Shown here in pieces: positions 1 to 8,573 of a stretch of DNA of 64,000 nt. Made by a program: the position numbers and the translations under genes. The notes beneath the pieces are model-generated. The model was given only the letters and a program-made list of their open reading frames with translations. It was not told where the DNA came from and did not search any database. The DNA lies in the NCBI RefSeq assembly GCF_000757425.2, contig NZ_JPKR02000005.1:558001-622000 (forward strand), given 5' to 3'. The stretch comes from Tatumella morbirosei (lineage in GTDB: Bacteria > Pseudomonadota > Gammaproteobacteria > Enterobacterales > Enterobacteriaceae). How positions within the stretch are numbered: position 1 is the stretch's first letter; every line of letters starts with the position of its first letter.

Positions 1-289
1 TTGAACCTGCCAGCAATGCCGTCACTGCACCCACACTGAAGATCAGCAGGCCACCAAGGATGACCGGACGCCGGCCAATACTGTCTGAAAGCGGGCCATA
101 AAATAGCTGAGAAAGACCATAGGTGATCAGATACGCCGCCATAATGCCCTGCACATTGCCGCCGGACACCTGTAACGATAGGGCAATATCACTCATCGCC
201 GGCACATAAACCGTCTGAGCCATTTGCCCGACAGCGACCAATACTACTAACAACAACATTAACGGGGTGTGATTCAGATTCTTTTCCAT
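1..289 (-). CDS. emrD: Multidrug efflux MFS transporter EmrD (N-terminal part, cut by window edge)
   Basis: Only the first 96 codons are present, reading leftward from the ATG at 289. The reading covers two hydrophobic helices separated by the VGQMAQTVYVPA segment, followed by the MFS signature between helices 2 and 3 (GPLSDSIGRRPV). This matches E. coli EmrD, a 12-helix proton-driven inner-membrane exporter of amphipathic compounds. The gene runs off the left edge, so nothing can be said about the C-terminal half. It is divergent from fpr; in E. coli emrD is elsewhere on the chromosome. Confidence 0.88.
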   Translation of the reverse strand, partial: MEKNLNHTPLMLLLVVLVAVGQMAQTVYVPAMSDIALSLQVSGGNVQGIMAAYLITYGLSQLFYGPLSDSIGRRPVILGGLLIFSVGAVTALLAGS

Positions 290-587
290 TTTTGTAACAG
301 TAAATTCTTATCCATGATGATTAAACAGCAGTACAGGCTGATCATATAAAAAAAAGCAGCCTAAAATACCATGATTCGCCTTTAAACAATCCCCTGCTAA
401 TGAGTGATTATCGGCCTGATTGTCAGGTTTTTTCGGCACAGGTGTACATTATTAGTGACAGTCCGTGATAATTAATGGCACGGGTTTGTCGATATGAGCT
501 TAACCGCGGTCTGAAGGGTGGAAAATTAGTGCTTCACCAGAGATGATAATTCGATGTGCTACACTATTTTTAACTGAGGAGCTCACG
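290..587. promoter_or_regulatory. Divergent emrD/fpr intergenic region
   Basis: About 300 bases without a gene, which must hold the emrD and fpr promoters. A short hairpin CCTGA-ttgt-TCAGG followed by six T lies at 415-433 and looks like a weak plus-strand terminator, although no plus-strand gene precedes it. The fpr ribosome site GAGGAGC is at 576-582. I could not pick a SoxS box by eye. Confidence 0.4.
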
Positions 588-1334
588 ATGGCCGATTGGT
601 GTGAAGGTAAAGTCGTCGCAGTAACACACTGGACTGAGGCGCTTTTCAGCCTGTACGTCACTGCGCCGGTAAAACCATTTACCGCCGGGCAATTTGCAAA
701 ACTGTCACTGGAGATCAACGGAGAGCGGGTACAACGAGCCTACTCTTATGTCAATGCTCCTTCAGATAAAACCCTGGAGTTCTATCTGGTTAACGTTCCT
801 GAAGGCAAGCTTAGCCCCTCTCTGCACCGGCTGTCGGCCGGGGACTCAATCAGGGTCACCGAAGAAGCTGCTGGTTTTTTTGTCTGTGACGAATTGCCTG
901 ACTGTGAAACGCTGTGGATGCTGTCAACGGGAACGGCAATCGGCCCGTATCTGTCCATCTTACAGCAGGGGGAAGGTCTGGAGAGATTTGAAAATATTGT
1001 ACTGGTTCATGCCGCCCGCTATGCCGCAGACCTGAGTTACCTCCCACTGATGCAGCAACTTCAGCAGCAATTCAACGGAAAATTACGTATTCAAACCATC
1101 GTCAGCCGGGAGAAAAGTGAAGGCAGCCTGACAGGCCGAATCCCCGGGTTGATTGAAAACGGTATGCTTGAACAAGCCACAGGTCTGACAATGTCTGCGG
1201 ACAACAGCCATATTATGCTGTGCGGTAACCCGCAAATGGTCAGAGACACCCAACAGCTACTTAAACTCACCCGCAACATGAATAAACATCTGCGTCGTAA
1301 ACCGGGACATATCACCAGCGAGCATTACTGGTAA
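588..1334 (+). CDS. fpr: Ferredoxin/flavodoxin-NADP+ reductase
   Basis: The 248-residue product equals the E. coli Fpr length and is near identical in the key segments. The FAD-binding motif RAYSYVNAP lies near residue 50, the NADP-binding STGTAIGPYLS near 110, and the conserved C-terminal end is EHYW. The enzyme moves electrons between NADPH and flavodoxin or ferredoxin in the cytosol and supports activation of radical enzymes and oxidative-stress repair. The ATG at 588 is chosen over an upstream in-frame one at 543 because it is preceded by GAGGAGC and starts MADW as in the family. glpX, which neighbours fpr in E. coli, is not in this interval. Confidence 0.97.
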   Translation: MADWCEGKVVAVTHWTEALFSLYVTAPVKPFTAGQFAKLSLEINGERVQRAYSYVNAPSDKTLEFYLVNVPEGKLSPSLHRLSAGDSIRVTEEAAGFFVCDELPDCETLWMLSTGTAIGPYLSILQQGEGLERFENIVLVHAARYAADLSYLPLMQQLQQQFNGKLRIQTIVSREKSEGSLTGRIPGLIENGMLEQATGLTMSADNSHIMLCGNPQMVRDTQQLLKLTRNMNKHLRRKPGHITSEHYW

Positions 1335-1358
1335 TATCTGTGCCGGAAGTTATGATCA

Positions 1359-1376
1359 CTGCCTTAATTAAGGCAG
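1359..1376 (+). terminator. Perfect 18-bp palindrome after fpr
   Basis: CTGCCTTAATTAAGGCAG is a perfect self-complementary dyad 25 bases after the fpr stop. There is no T-rich tail, so it may be a 3'-end stabilising hairpin or protein site instead of a classical intrinsic terminator. Confidence 0.4.
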
Positions 1377-1442
1377 GCTGTCATCATCTCTGCCGAAAAA
1401 TTAGGTAAGATATATGTCAGTCGTCAACTCAGGGATACCGGA

Positions 1443-2024
1443 ATGAAACACAGGATAAGTCGTTGGTTAACCTGCTGTATGCTGTTAACAGCAGGTGGTG
1501 TTGTATTTGCCGATCCACCGACCGCTCCAAAGCTTGCTCCTTACGTTCAACCAGGTGCACCGGTTTTCAGCGAGACCATCCCGCAGTTCCGGGAAAAATT
1601 CAACAGTATGAATCCGGGCACGCCGTTACCGGAATACCGTACGGTAGATACCGGCCAGGTACAGAATATGGTTGTACTGGCGGTCAGTAAAATTAACGAC
1701 TCATTTTATTCATCAACCGCACTCGAACCCGGCACAGGGAAGATAAAATCTCTGCAAATGACCTGGGTTTCTCCCCAGGGGACCGGTGAAAAACAGTCCA
1801 GAGATCTGGCATTCCGTTACATGACCGCATTGATCCGTTATTTCTCACCGCAACTTACTGAACAAACCAGTCACCTAAAGCTCGAATCTCTGTTAAAGGC
1901 CGCTAAAGTAAACATCCCCTATTTTGATGCCGAAGGCGCACTGCGTTATGTCATCTCAGACCAGGGAGAGAAAGGTATTACTCTCGCCATCGAACCTGTC
2001 AGGCTGATACTGAATAACTCGTGA
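1443..2024 (+). CDS. yiiQ: YiiQ, DUF1454 periplasmic protein
   Basis: A 193-residue protein with an N-terminal signal peptide (basic MKHR, then a hydrophobic stretch ending near VFADPP), so it is probably periplasmic. It shares with E. coli YiiQ (199 residues) the segments QFREKFNSMNP, SKINDSFYSSTALEPGTGKIKSLQMTW and EGALRYV. The function is unknown. It sits between fpr and tpiA as in E. coli, in the same direction as tpiA. E. coli yiiR, between yiiQ and fpr, is not seen here. Confidence 0.93.
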   Translation: MKHRISRWLTCCMLLTAGGVVFADPPTAPKLAPYVQPGAPVFSETIPQFREKFNSMNPGTPLPEYRTVDTGQVQNMVVLAVSKINDSFYSSTALEPGTGKIKSLQMTWVSPQGTGEKQSRDLAFRYMTALIRYFSPQLTEQTSHLKLESLLKAAKVNIPYFDAEGALRYVISDQGEKGITLAIEPVRLILNNS

Positions 2025-2144
2025 ACAACTGACGTTTTATGACGAAAAACAAAGCAGTGATTTGCATTGATCTTTATAATGCTTCACAGACACTATTGCC
2101 CGCCGGCAGTAGTCTTTTATGAATCGCGTAATGCGGAGGATATG

Positions 2145-2915
2145 ATGCGACATCCATTAGTTATGGGTAACTGGAAGCTGAATGGTAGTAAACATATGAC
2201 TGACGAGCTGATTGCCGGTCTGCGTAAAGCATTATCAGGTGTGGACGGTTGTGGTGTGGCTATTGCCCCGCCCGTGGTTTATCTCGACCAGGCTAAGCAT
2301 GCCGTTTCTGGCAGTCATATCGCTCTCGGTGCGCAGAACGTTGACATTAACCTCTCTGGTGCATTTACCGGTGAAGTTTCTGCGGAAATGCTGAAGGATA
2401 TTGGTGCCAAATATATCATTATCGGACACTCCGAACGTCGTACTTACCACAAAGAAAGCGATGAACTGATCGCAAAAAAATTCGCCGTCCTTAAAGACGC
2501 AGGTCTGACGCCGGTACTCTGTATTGGTGAAACCGAAGCAGAAAACGAAGCCGGGAAAACCGAAGAAGTCTGCGCACGTCAGATTGATGCGGTACTGAAT
2601 ACTCAGGGAGCTGAAGCGTTTAAAGATACCGTCATTGCCTATGAGCCCGTCTGGGCTATCGGTACCGGTAAGTCAGCTACGCCGGCACAGGCCCAGGCTG
2701 TGCATAAATTCATCCGTCAGCATATCGCTAAAAAAGACCCAGCGATTGCTGAGCAGGTGATCATTCAGTACGGCGGTTCTGTTAATGATAAAAATGCGGC
2801 CGAGCTCTTCACTCAGCCGGATATTGATGGTGCGCTGGTCGGTGGTGCATCACTGAAAGCTGATGCTTTCGCGGTAATTGTTAATGCTGCTGCGGCGGCA
2901 AAAAAAGCCGGTTAA
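2145..2915 (+). CDS. tpiA: Triose-phosphate isomerase
   Basis: The 256-residue product is almost identical to E. coli TpiA. It interconverts dihydroxyacetone phosphate and glyceraldehyde 3-phosphate in glycolysis. Visible active-site elements are Asn-Lys in GNWKLNG near residue 10, the catalytic His in IIGHSERR near 95, the catalytic Glu in [11 protein letters not shown] near 167 (which leads into the mobile loop) and the phosphate-binding GGSV and VGGASL loops. The reading frame stays open upstream, but the start at 2145 follows GGAGGA (2135-2140) with a good spacing and gives the family N-terminus MRHPLVMGN. Confidence 0.98.
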   Translation: MRHPLVMGNWKLNGSKHMTDELIAGLRKALSGVDGCGVAIAPPVVYLDQAKHAVSGSHIALGAQNVDINLSGAFTGEVSAEMLKDIGAKYIIIGHSERRTYHKESDELIAKKFAVLKDAGLTPVLCIGETEAENEAGKTEEVCARQIDAVLNTQGAEAFKDTVIAYEPVWAIGTGKSATPAQAQAVHKFIRQHIAKKDPAIAEQVIIQYGGSVNDKNAAELFTQPDIDGALVGGASLKADAFAVIVNAAAAAKKAG

Positions 2916-2925
2916 TATTTATCTT

Positions 2926-3708
2926 TCAACGGCGCACCAGCGCCGTTGTCTGTTTTAGTATGCCGCACTGATGATCCTGTAACTCTTCCGCTGACCCCAT
3001 GTTTCCTTTAAGCAGCTGTTTTTTTATGGCCAGTAATACCAGTCTCCCATCAGGCAGGGCTGTCAGCGCCAGACCATAATCCCCCATCTGCCCGGCAGCT
3101 CCCGGGATTTCCTGCGCAATACGCACAAATACACTCTGCTGTTCCAGTTCAGCAGGCGTCAGGACCCTGAGCAGATAAGGATGTGAGCGCAGGGTCAGGG
3201 ATTGCCACTTTTCTGTCAGTCCCGGGTCCAACTCTTTCAGTCGTTGGCGTATATCCGCACGCAGACAGGACATATGAATATGCAGCTGATTTTGTGTCCT
3301 CCCTGACTCTGAGTTAATCGTCATCGCCAGATCACTGTCACGTACTGGCGAATGATTTTTATCGGAGAGCAAATGGCGTTCATTCCAGGCAAGGGCAAAA
3401 AAGTTAGGGGTGTGTTTTTCCAGTAATAGTGGGCTTTCGATACCGGTAATCTTACTGACAGGCATCAGCAGATATTGTAATGGTCCGACCCTGTCTTTAA
3501 ACAGAACATAGCCGGCAGATAAATCAACTTTTTCACAAGGCGCAGGCTGATGATTTTTTTCCATATCAGGAACACATTGCTGACTGATAAACTTCCATAA
3601 AACGTCAGAATGCTCTTCAAACCGATGTGCCACAAACAGTAAAGCTGCCATCAGAACAATCACCACTCCGATGGCCAGCCTTAGTTTTGCTTTTCCAGAA
3701 GATGTCAT
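2926..3708 (-). CDS. cdh: CDP-diacylglycerol pyrophosphatase
   Basis: A 260-residue protein with a single N-terminal membrane anchor (about residues 10-27) and a periplasmic catalytic domain. It hydrolyses CDP-diacylglycerol to phosphatidate and CMP. The HIT-like motif appears as NQLHIHMSC, preceded by RTQ, as in E. coli Cdh (251 residues); the SAEELQDHQC segment near the C-terminus is also conserved. The start is uncertain: an in-frame ATG at 3720 would add four residues. It is convergent with tpiA and downstream of sbp, as in E. coli. Confidence 0.92.
   Translation of the reverse strand: MTSSGKAKLRLAIGVVIVLMAALLFVAHRFEEHSDVLWKFISQQCVPDMEKNHQPAPCEKVDLSAGYVLFKDRVGPLQYLLMPVSKITGIESPLLLEKHTPNFFALAWNERHLLSDKNHSPVRDSDLAMTINSESGRTQNQLHIHMSCLRADIRQRLKELDPGLTEKWQSLTLRSHPYLLRVLTPAELEQQSVFVRIAQEIPGAAGQMGDYGLALTALPDGRLVLLAIKKQLLKGNMGSAEELQDHQCGILKQTTALVRR
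2928..2957 (+). terminator. tpiA terminator overlapping the cdh 3' end
   Basis: The hairpin AACGGCGC-acca-GCGCCGTT (2928-2947) is followed by a T-rich stretch. It begins 12 bases after the tpiA stop and lies inside the last codons of the convergent cdh gene, so both transcripts may use it. Confidence 0.65.
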
Positions 3709-3778
3709 GAGCCCGGTCATTCCCGATTAATCCGGACTTCATATTACGTTAATCGGGCGGAAAGTCACCTGCGGTGAA

Positions 3779-4768
3779 TTATGGCTTCATAATCTGGTCG
3801 TAAGTACCGCCGTCACTGAAGTGGGTCTTCTGAGCTGCCGTCCAGCCACCGAATTTACCATCCACAGTGAAGAGCTTAATTGGCTTAAATTCATTAGAGA
3901 ATTCTTTCGCCACCGCCGGGTCACGTGGACGATAATAGTTTTCCGCGGCGATTTTCTGCCCTACAGGAGAATAGAGATATTTCAGATAATCTTCAGCCAC
4001 TTTACGGGTTCCGCGCTCATCAACTACCTTATCAACCACAGCCACCGTCGGTTCAGCCAGGATAGACTCACTTGGGGTAATAATTTCAAACTGCTGGTCT
4101 TTTAACTTATTCTTTGCCAGATATGCCTCATTTTCCCAGGCAAGCAGCACGTCACCCAGTCCGCGTTCAGCAAAAGTGTTGGTTGCACCACGGGCGCCGG
4201 AATCCTGAACAGTGACATTTTTAAACAGTGCTTTCACAAACGCCTGAGCTTTCTCCTGCGAACCATTATTATGGTCCAGGGCATAACCCCAGGCAGCCAG
4301 ATAGTTCCAGCGAGCACCCCCGGAAGTTTTAGGATTAGGAGTGATAATCGAAATGCCTGGTTTGATTAAATCATTCCAGTCATGAATATTCTTAGGGTTC
4401 CCTTTGCGTACCAGGAAAACAATGGTTGAGGTATAAGGGGCTGAGTTATCCGGTAACTTTTTGATCCAGCCCGGGTTAATTCTGCCGCTGTTAGCAATAG
4501 CATCAACATCAGATTGCAAAGCTAGTGTCACCACATCGGCTTTGATACCGTTGATTACCGAGGTTGCCTGTTTTCCGGAACCGCCATGCGACTGGCGAAT
4601 CACCACATTGTCACCGGTTTCCTGCTTATAATGAGCACTAAATGCTTTGTTGTACTGTTCATAAAATTCTCTGGTCGGATCATAAGAGACATTCAATAAC
4701 TGAATATCTTTCGCCAGTGTACTGCCGGATACCAAAAGTAACGCTAATCCCACATGCCACTTCTTCAT
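3779..4768 (-). CDS. sbp: Periplasmic sulfate-binding protein
   Basis: A 329-residue substrate-binding protein of the sulfate ABC importer. The signal peptide is [19 protein letters not shown], with cleavage before [17 protein letters not shown], the diagnostic Sbp/CysP start. The segments [30 protein letters not shown] and VLLAWENEA form the oxyanion-binding cleft in this family. A G-rich ribosome site precedes the ATG. In enterics sbp is driven by CysB, but I could not identify a CysB site here. The upstream region carries a hexanucleotide repeat described separately. Confidence 0.97.
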   Translation of the reverse strand: MKKWHVGLALLLVSGSTLAKDIQLLNVSYDPTREFYEQYNKAFSAHYKQETGDNVVIRQSHGGSGKQATSVINGIKADVVTLALQSDVDAIANSGRINPGWIKKLPDNSAPYTSTIVFLVRKGNPKNIHDWNDLIKPGISIITPNPKTSGGARWNYLAAWGYALDHNNGSQEKAQAFVKALFKNVTVQDSGARGATNTFAERGLGDVLLAWENEAYLAKNKLKDQQFEIITPSESILAEPTVAVVDKVVDERGTRKVAEDYLKYLYSPVGQKIAAENYYRPRDPAVAKEFSNEFKPIKLFTVDGKFGGWTAAQKTHFSDGGTYDQIMKP

Positions 4769-4870
4769 TTTATGCCCCCCTGTTTTATATACCGGTAGGT
4801 TGGCACAATCATGGAAATAACTTAAAGAACTAAAAAGACATTTTTATATCACAATTGAATAAACAAGCAG

Positions 4871-4906
4871 CAGAAGCAGAAGCAGAAGCAGAAGCAGAAG
4901 CAGAAG
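4871..4906. repeat. Hexanucleotide tandem repeat (CAGAAG)x6
   Basis: Six uninterrupted copies of CAGAAG occupy 36 bases between the pfkA terminator hairpin and the sbp start, about 100-140 bases upstream of the sbp ATG. It is outside any credible coding frame. Such arrays can change copy number by slipped-strand mispairing, which here would change spacing upstream of sbp. Confidence 0.95.
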
Positions 4907-4909
4907 CGA

Positions 4910-4934
4910 CTGTCGGCGAAGAACCCGCCGACAG
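4910..4934 (-). terminator. pfkA 3' hairpin
   Basis: CTGTCGGCG (4910-4918) pairs with CGCCGACAG (4926-4934), giving a strong 9-bp GC stem ten bases past the pfkA stop. On the transcript it is followed by the hexamer repeat, not a U-run, so it is a weak intrinsic terminator or a 3'-protective hairpin. Confidence 0.6.
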
Positions 4935-4943
4935 CAAAGATAA

Positions 4944-5906
4944 TCAATACAATCTTTTCGCGGTGTCCAGCATATCCCGACGGAAAGGACGTTTCATATT
5001 TTCGATGGCATCAATAATATCATGGTGTACCATTTTTTCGTTCTGTACACCGACACAACGCCCACCATAACCCTGCAGCAGCAGGTCTATGGCATAGGTT
5101 CCCATCCGGAAGGCGAGAATACGATCATAGGCACATGGCGCCCCCCCCCTCTGGATATGCCCCAGAACGGTAGCGCGAGTTTCACGCCCGGTCTCTTTTT
5201 CAATATAGCGAGCCAGTTCACTGGCATCACAAATCAGCTCTGTTATCGCCACAATCGCGTGTTTTTTTCCTTTGGCGATACCGGCTTTAATTTCTGTCAC
5301 CAGTTCTTCGCGGGTATATGGAATTTCCGGGACCACAAAAAATTCACATCCCCCTGCAATCGCTGCAGACAAAGTCAAATCACCACAATGGCGTCCCATA
5401 ACTTCTACGATAGAGATTCGCTGATGAGAAGAAGAGGTATCACGCAGCCTGTCGATAGCTTCGACCACTGTCTCAAGTGCAGTGTGGTAACCGATAGTAT
5501 AGTCAGTGCCGGCAACATCATTGTCGATGGTTCCGGGCAGCCCGATACAGGGAAAACCCATCTCTGTCAGCCGTTTTGCGCCCATATAGGAACCATCACC
5601 ACCGATCACCACCAGCGCATCCAGACCGCGTTTCTTCATATTTTCAATAGCAATCTGGCGGGTTGATTCTTCACGGAATTCGGGAAAACGGGCAGAACCC
5701 AGAAAAGTCCCTCCCCGGTTGATCATATCAGAGACGCTATAACGGTCCAGGCTTACCATACGGTCTTCATACAGCCCCAGATAACCATCATAGATCCCAA
5801 AAACTTCCAGTCCTTCGCCCAGTCCAGTCCGGACCACGCCACGGATAGCCGCATTCATACCAGGGGAATCTCCACCGCTGGTTAATACACCAATTTTTTT
5901 GATCAT
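4944..5906 (-). CDS. pfkA: ATP-dependent 6-phosphofructokinase
   Basis: A 320-residue protein, the exact E. coli PfkA length. Visible elements are the ATP loop [13 protein letters not shown] at residues 11-23, GGDGS near 102, the catalytic TIDND near 125 (Asp general base), the fructose-6-phosphate site MGRHCGDL near 169 and the effector-site segment [14 protein letters not shown] near 250. It phosphorylates fructose 6-phosphate in glycolysis. Ribosome site TGAGG precedes the ATG at 5906. The gene order sbp-pfkA-fieF is the E. coli order. Confidence 0.98.
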   Translation of the reverse strand: MIKKIGVLTSGGDSPGMNAAIRGVVRTGLGEGLEVFGIYDGYLGLYEDRMVSLDRYSVSDMINRGGTFLGSARFPEFREESTRQIAIENMKKRGLDALVVIGGDGSYMGAKRLTEMGFPCIGLPGTIDNDVAGTDYTIGYHTALETVVEAIDRLRDTSSSHQRISIVEVMGRHCGDLTLSAAIAGGCEFFVVPEIPYTREELVTEIKAGIAKGKKHAIVAITELICDASELARYIEKETGRETRATVLGHIQRGGAPCAYDRILAFRMGTYAIDLLLQGYGGRCVGVQNEKMVHHDIIDAIENMKRPFRRDMLDTAKRLY

Positions 5907-6105
5907 GACAACCTCAGGATAATTTGACGCTAAGGGTTAATCTTTTCAGTTAACGCGACTGCTGTCTGTGCCGACGCCTGCAAATAAGAGCTTATCTTGC
6001 TTAATCATATACCAAATGCCTTTGGCAGGATTGATTTAGGTCACTCAACCCCGTGGTTGCGCAATAATAGCGGTTAAACACAACATTGAACATTTGATCC
6101 GCAGC

Positions 6106-7011
6106 CTAAAAGATAAAACGACCTCGTTTTTCTTCCGCCACAGAGGAACATGGGTCCTGATGAATAATCACATCAGCCCCGGGAAAGTGGGCTTTTAGTG
6201 CCTGTTCCAGCTGGTCTGCCCGTTCATGGGCAGTCATTAAAGGCAGGCTGTCATCCATTTCCAGGTGTAATTGAATAAACTTTGTCGGACCTGACTGACG
6301 GGTACGCAGATCATGTGCGCCACGCACTCCCTGCCATCCCGAAACAATGCTGATTATCTGCTGAATTTCGTTATCCGGCAATGCTCTGTCAAGTAATGCC
6401 TGAACAGCTTCATAGCCCATCCGCAGTGCACAGATCAGAATATAGATACCAATACCAAAGGCAAACAAGGCATCGGCAAATGTGAAACCATACCAGCTTA
6501 GTGCCAAAGCAATCAGGATGGCACCATTCATCAATACATCAGACTGGTAATGTAACATATCGGCACGGATTGCCTGGCTGTGCGTTTTTTTGACAACCTG
6601 ACGCTGGAAATAGACCAGTAACAATGTCGAAACCAAAGCAATCAGCGTCACCACCATACCGACCAGCGGAGCACGAAAACTTCCGGGAGTAATCAAATGC
6701 TGAATACTGGTCAGAAACAGAAATAATGCTGAGCCACTAATAAACATACTTTGCGCCAGAGCCGCCAGTGACTCGGCTTTTCCGTGACCAAACGCATGAT
6801 CGTCATCTGCCGGTTGCAGGGAATAGCGAACTACCAGCAAATTCGTTAACGATGCCCCTATATCCACTAACGAGTCTACCAGTGCAGCCAGTACACTGAC
6901 CGAACCGGTATACCACCAGGCGATGATTTTGATAATCAACAGTAGTGATGCCAGAACGGTGGCCGCAATGGCAGCGGAGGTTACCAGATTCGCGTAATTC
7001 TTTTCCATCAT
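6106..7011 (-). CDS. fieF: Cation-efflux pump FieF (CDF family, Fe/Zn)
   Basis: A 301-residue inner-membrane antiporter exporting Fe(II)/Zn(II) in exchange for protons. Six transmembrane helices are apparent. Metal site A residues appear in [12 protein letters not shown] (two Asp in helix 2) and MLHYQSDV (His and Asp in helix 5); [11 protein letters not shown] and the C-terminal cytosolic domain with [10 protein letters not shown] are also present. ATG codons occur at 7011 and 7008. The rest is colinear with E. coli FieF. Confidence 0.96.
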   Translation of the reverse strand: MMEKNYANLVTSAAIAATVLASLLLIIKIIAWWYTGSVSVLAALVDSLVDIGASLTNLLVVRYSLQPADDDHAFGHGKAESLAALAQSMFISGSALFLFLTSIQHLITPGSFRAPLVGMVVTLIALVSTLLLVYFQRQVVKKTHSQAIRADMLHYQSDVLMNGAILIALALSWYGFTFADALFAFGIGIYILICALRMGYEAVQALLDRALPDNEIQQIISIVSGWQGVRGAHDLRTRQSGPTKFIQLHLEMDDSLPLMTAHERADQLEQALKAHFPGADVIIHQDPCSSVAEEKRGRFIF

Positions 7012-7131
7012 TCACCCGACGTTTATCAACCCTCAGCAGAGAATAGTCTACTGCATCTGTACCGACGTTAAACCTGGGAATGACAGTAAAACCGTTGTAA
7101 TGCCTTTTGGCCAACTGGCGGGTGTTAACCA

Positions 7132-7653
7132 TTAGTTATAATTTAAGGTAAACACCGAACTGGCGTTCGCCTGACCTGCACTGACCTGGCTGGCTGTGCT
7201 GATATAGCGGGCATAAAAATTAAATGTGGCATTACCGTTTTCATCAGCGGTGACCGGCTTTGAAGCATCAGATAAACCGAGCCTACTCATATCGCTGTTC
7301 AGCAATTCTATCGCAACGTTTTTAGCTGTGTCTGTCCCACTATCAATGGCTAATAAATCACTGCTCCCGTCAGCCCCTTTGCCGGTAAAGATAATGCTGA
7401 TGGCAACCGCCGGACAGCCTTCCAGCTGTATAGAAAACGGTTTTCCCGCCGAAACCTTGCCTGCTGCGCCGTTTAGCGTCTTTGCTGCCCAGTTGCCAAG
7501 GTCAACTGAGAAATTGTCACTGCCGGCAGAGGCTGCACAGGTCTGTTCTGTCACATTACCCTGCAAAACAACATTAACGGAAGCATTACCAGCAATTGGC
7601 ATCAGCACACTAATCATAGCGATCAACAGCCCGGGTATATTACGTGTCAGCAT
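7132..7653 (-). CDS. Fimbrial minor subunit (pilin domain)
   Basis: A 173-residue secreted pilin-type protein, last gene of the fimbrial operon. The signal peptide ends near GNAS. The cysteines in TEQTCAAS and LEGCPA form the usual pilin disulfide. The C-terminal donor/beta-zipper pattern SAGQANASSVFTLNYN resembles the major subunit of this operon. An in-frame TTG at 7668 exists, but the ATG at 7653 has GAGGG upstream. It probably caps or initiates the fibre or serves as an alternative shaft subunit; I cannot tell which. Confidence 0.85.
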   Translation of the reverse strand: MLTRNIPGLLIAMISVLMPIAGNASVNVVLQGNVTEQTCAASAGSDNFSVDLGNWAAKTLNGAAGKVSAGKPFSIQLEGCPAVAISIIFTGKGADGSSDLLAIDSGTDTAKNVAIELLNSDMSRLGLSDASKPVTADENGNATFNFYARYISTASQVSAGQANASSVFTLNYN

Positions 7654-7664
7654 GATTTTTACCC

Positions 7665-8561
7665 TCAATCCCAGGAGATATGCAGTAAGGCATTACTGGT
7701 AAAGCTCCCGGCTACCGGCTTTTCCCCGGTCACACTCACCGGCACGGCTTTAATCGCGACAGAAGCTTTTCCCTGGTTATCAAGCTTTACTGTATAACTG
7801 CTGGAGGACTGATTAGGCGTCAGCGGTTTCACCGTCGGATCATTTTCCCCTGCACTCAGCAGAAAACCAACATCCTGATTGGAAGATACCAGCATATTTC
7901 CGGATGCTTTATTGGTAGTCACCCGAAGTTTGGCCAGGGCAGCCTCCGGGGAACTACAAGATACGTTCAGGGTACGTTGCTGTACTGAGGTGCCGGAAGG
8001 CTTACCACCCGCACCTGCATTAAGAAATGCCGTCGATGAAATATCGCCAAAATCCATCACACTGTTATCTATACTCAGGTCGCAATTGGCCGGGACAGGG
8101 ATCGGCGGGATATACCCGACGCTACACACACCACCTAATTCTGTATTAGCTGTAAGACCATTCCCACGTTCATATTTCCACACGCAAGCCTGGACCTGAA
8201 AACCGGGTCGATTCAGTGACGCGGTATTTTGGATAGTTTTACCTACCAGTTTCTTAATCTCTGATACCCCTCTGGCATTAGTGAAGTTTTTTACCGTATC
8301 ATATACCTGTATAAAGTAAGGATTATAATCTGTACCATCATCTTTTTTGACCATAAGCTGGATTGATAATCCGCATTGAGTCCCGATCAGGCACATACGC
8401 CTTAGCGGATAGTCTGTAGATGCCGCAGCAGAATCAATAACAATACCATTCGGGCCAAAATACCATGAAAAATCGTCAACTCTTAGATCACTACTGACCG
8501 CAGGTTTAATACATAAGACAGACACAAGAATAACAAGAAAATATTTTAATCTCTTCATCAT
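7665..8561 (-). CDS. Fimbrial tip adhesin-like protein
   Basis: A 298-residue protein with a signal peptide (basic MMKRLKYF and a hydrophobic core ending near AVSS). The first ~150 residues form a separate Cys-containing domain, then a linker rich in Pro (GYIPPIPVPANC) leads to a C-terminal pilin domain (CDLSIDNSVMDFG...). This two-domain plan is that of tip adhesins. The receptor domain is not one I recognise, so ligand specificity is unknown. It lies after the usher and 12 bases before the last pilin gene. Confidence 0.8.
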   Translation of the reverse strand: MMKRLKYFLVILVSVLCIKPAVSSDLRVDDFSWYFGPNGIVIDSAAASTDYPLRRMCLIGTQCGLSIQLMVKKDDGTDYNPYFIQVYDTVKNFTNARGVSEIKKLVGKTIQNTASLNRPGFQVQACVWKYERGNGLTANTELGGVCSVGYIPPIPVPANCDLSIDNSVMDFGDISSTAFLNAGAGGKPSGTSVQQRTLNVSCSSPEAALAKLRVTTNKASGNMLVSSNQDVGFLLSAGENDPTVKPLTPNQSSSSYTVKLDNQGKASVAIKAVPVSVTGEKPVAGSFTSNALLHISWD

Positions 8562-8573
8562 AACCTCGTAATA

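Noticed and set aside
4855-5070. Plus-strand frame starting with repeated Glu-Ala codons
   Set aside because: It is the hexamer repeat read through into the antisense of pfkA; no ribosome site.
5022-5666. 214-codon plus-strand frame
   Set aside because: Antisense shadow of pfkA, whose active-site motifs are all intact.
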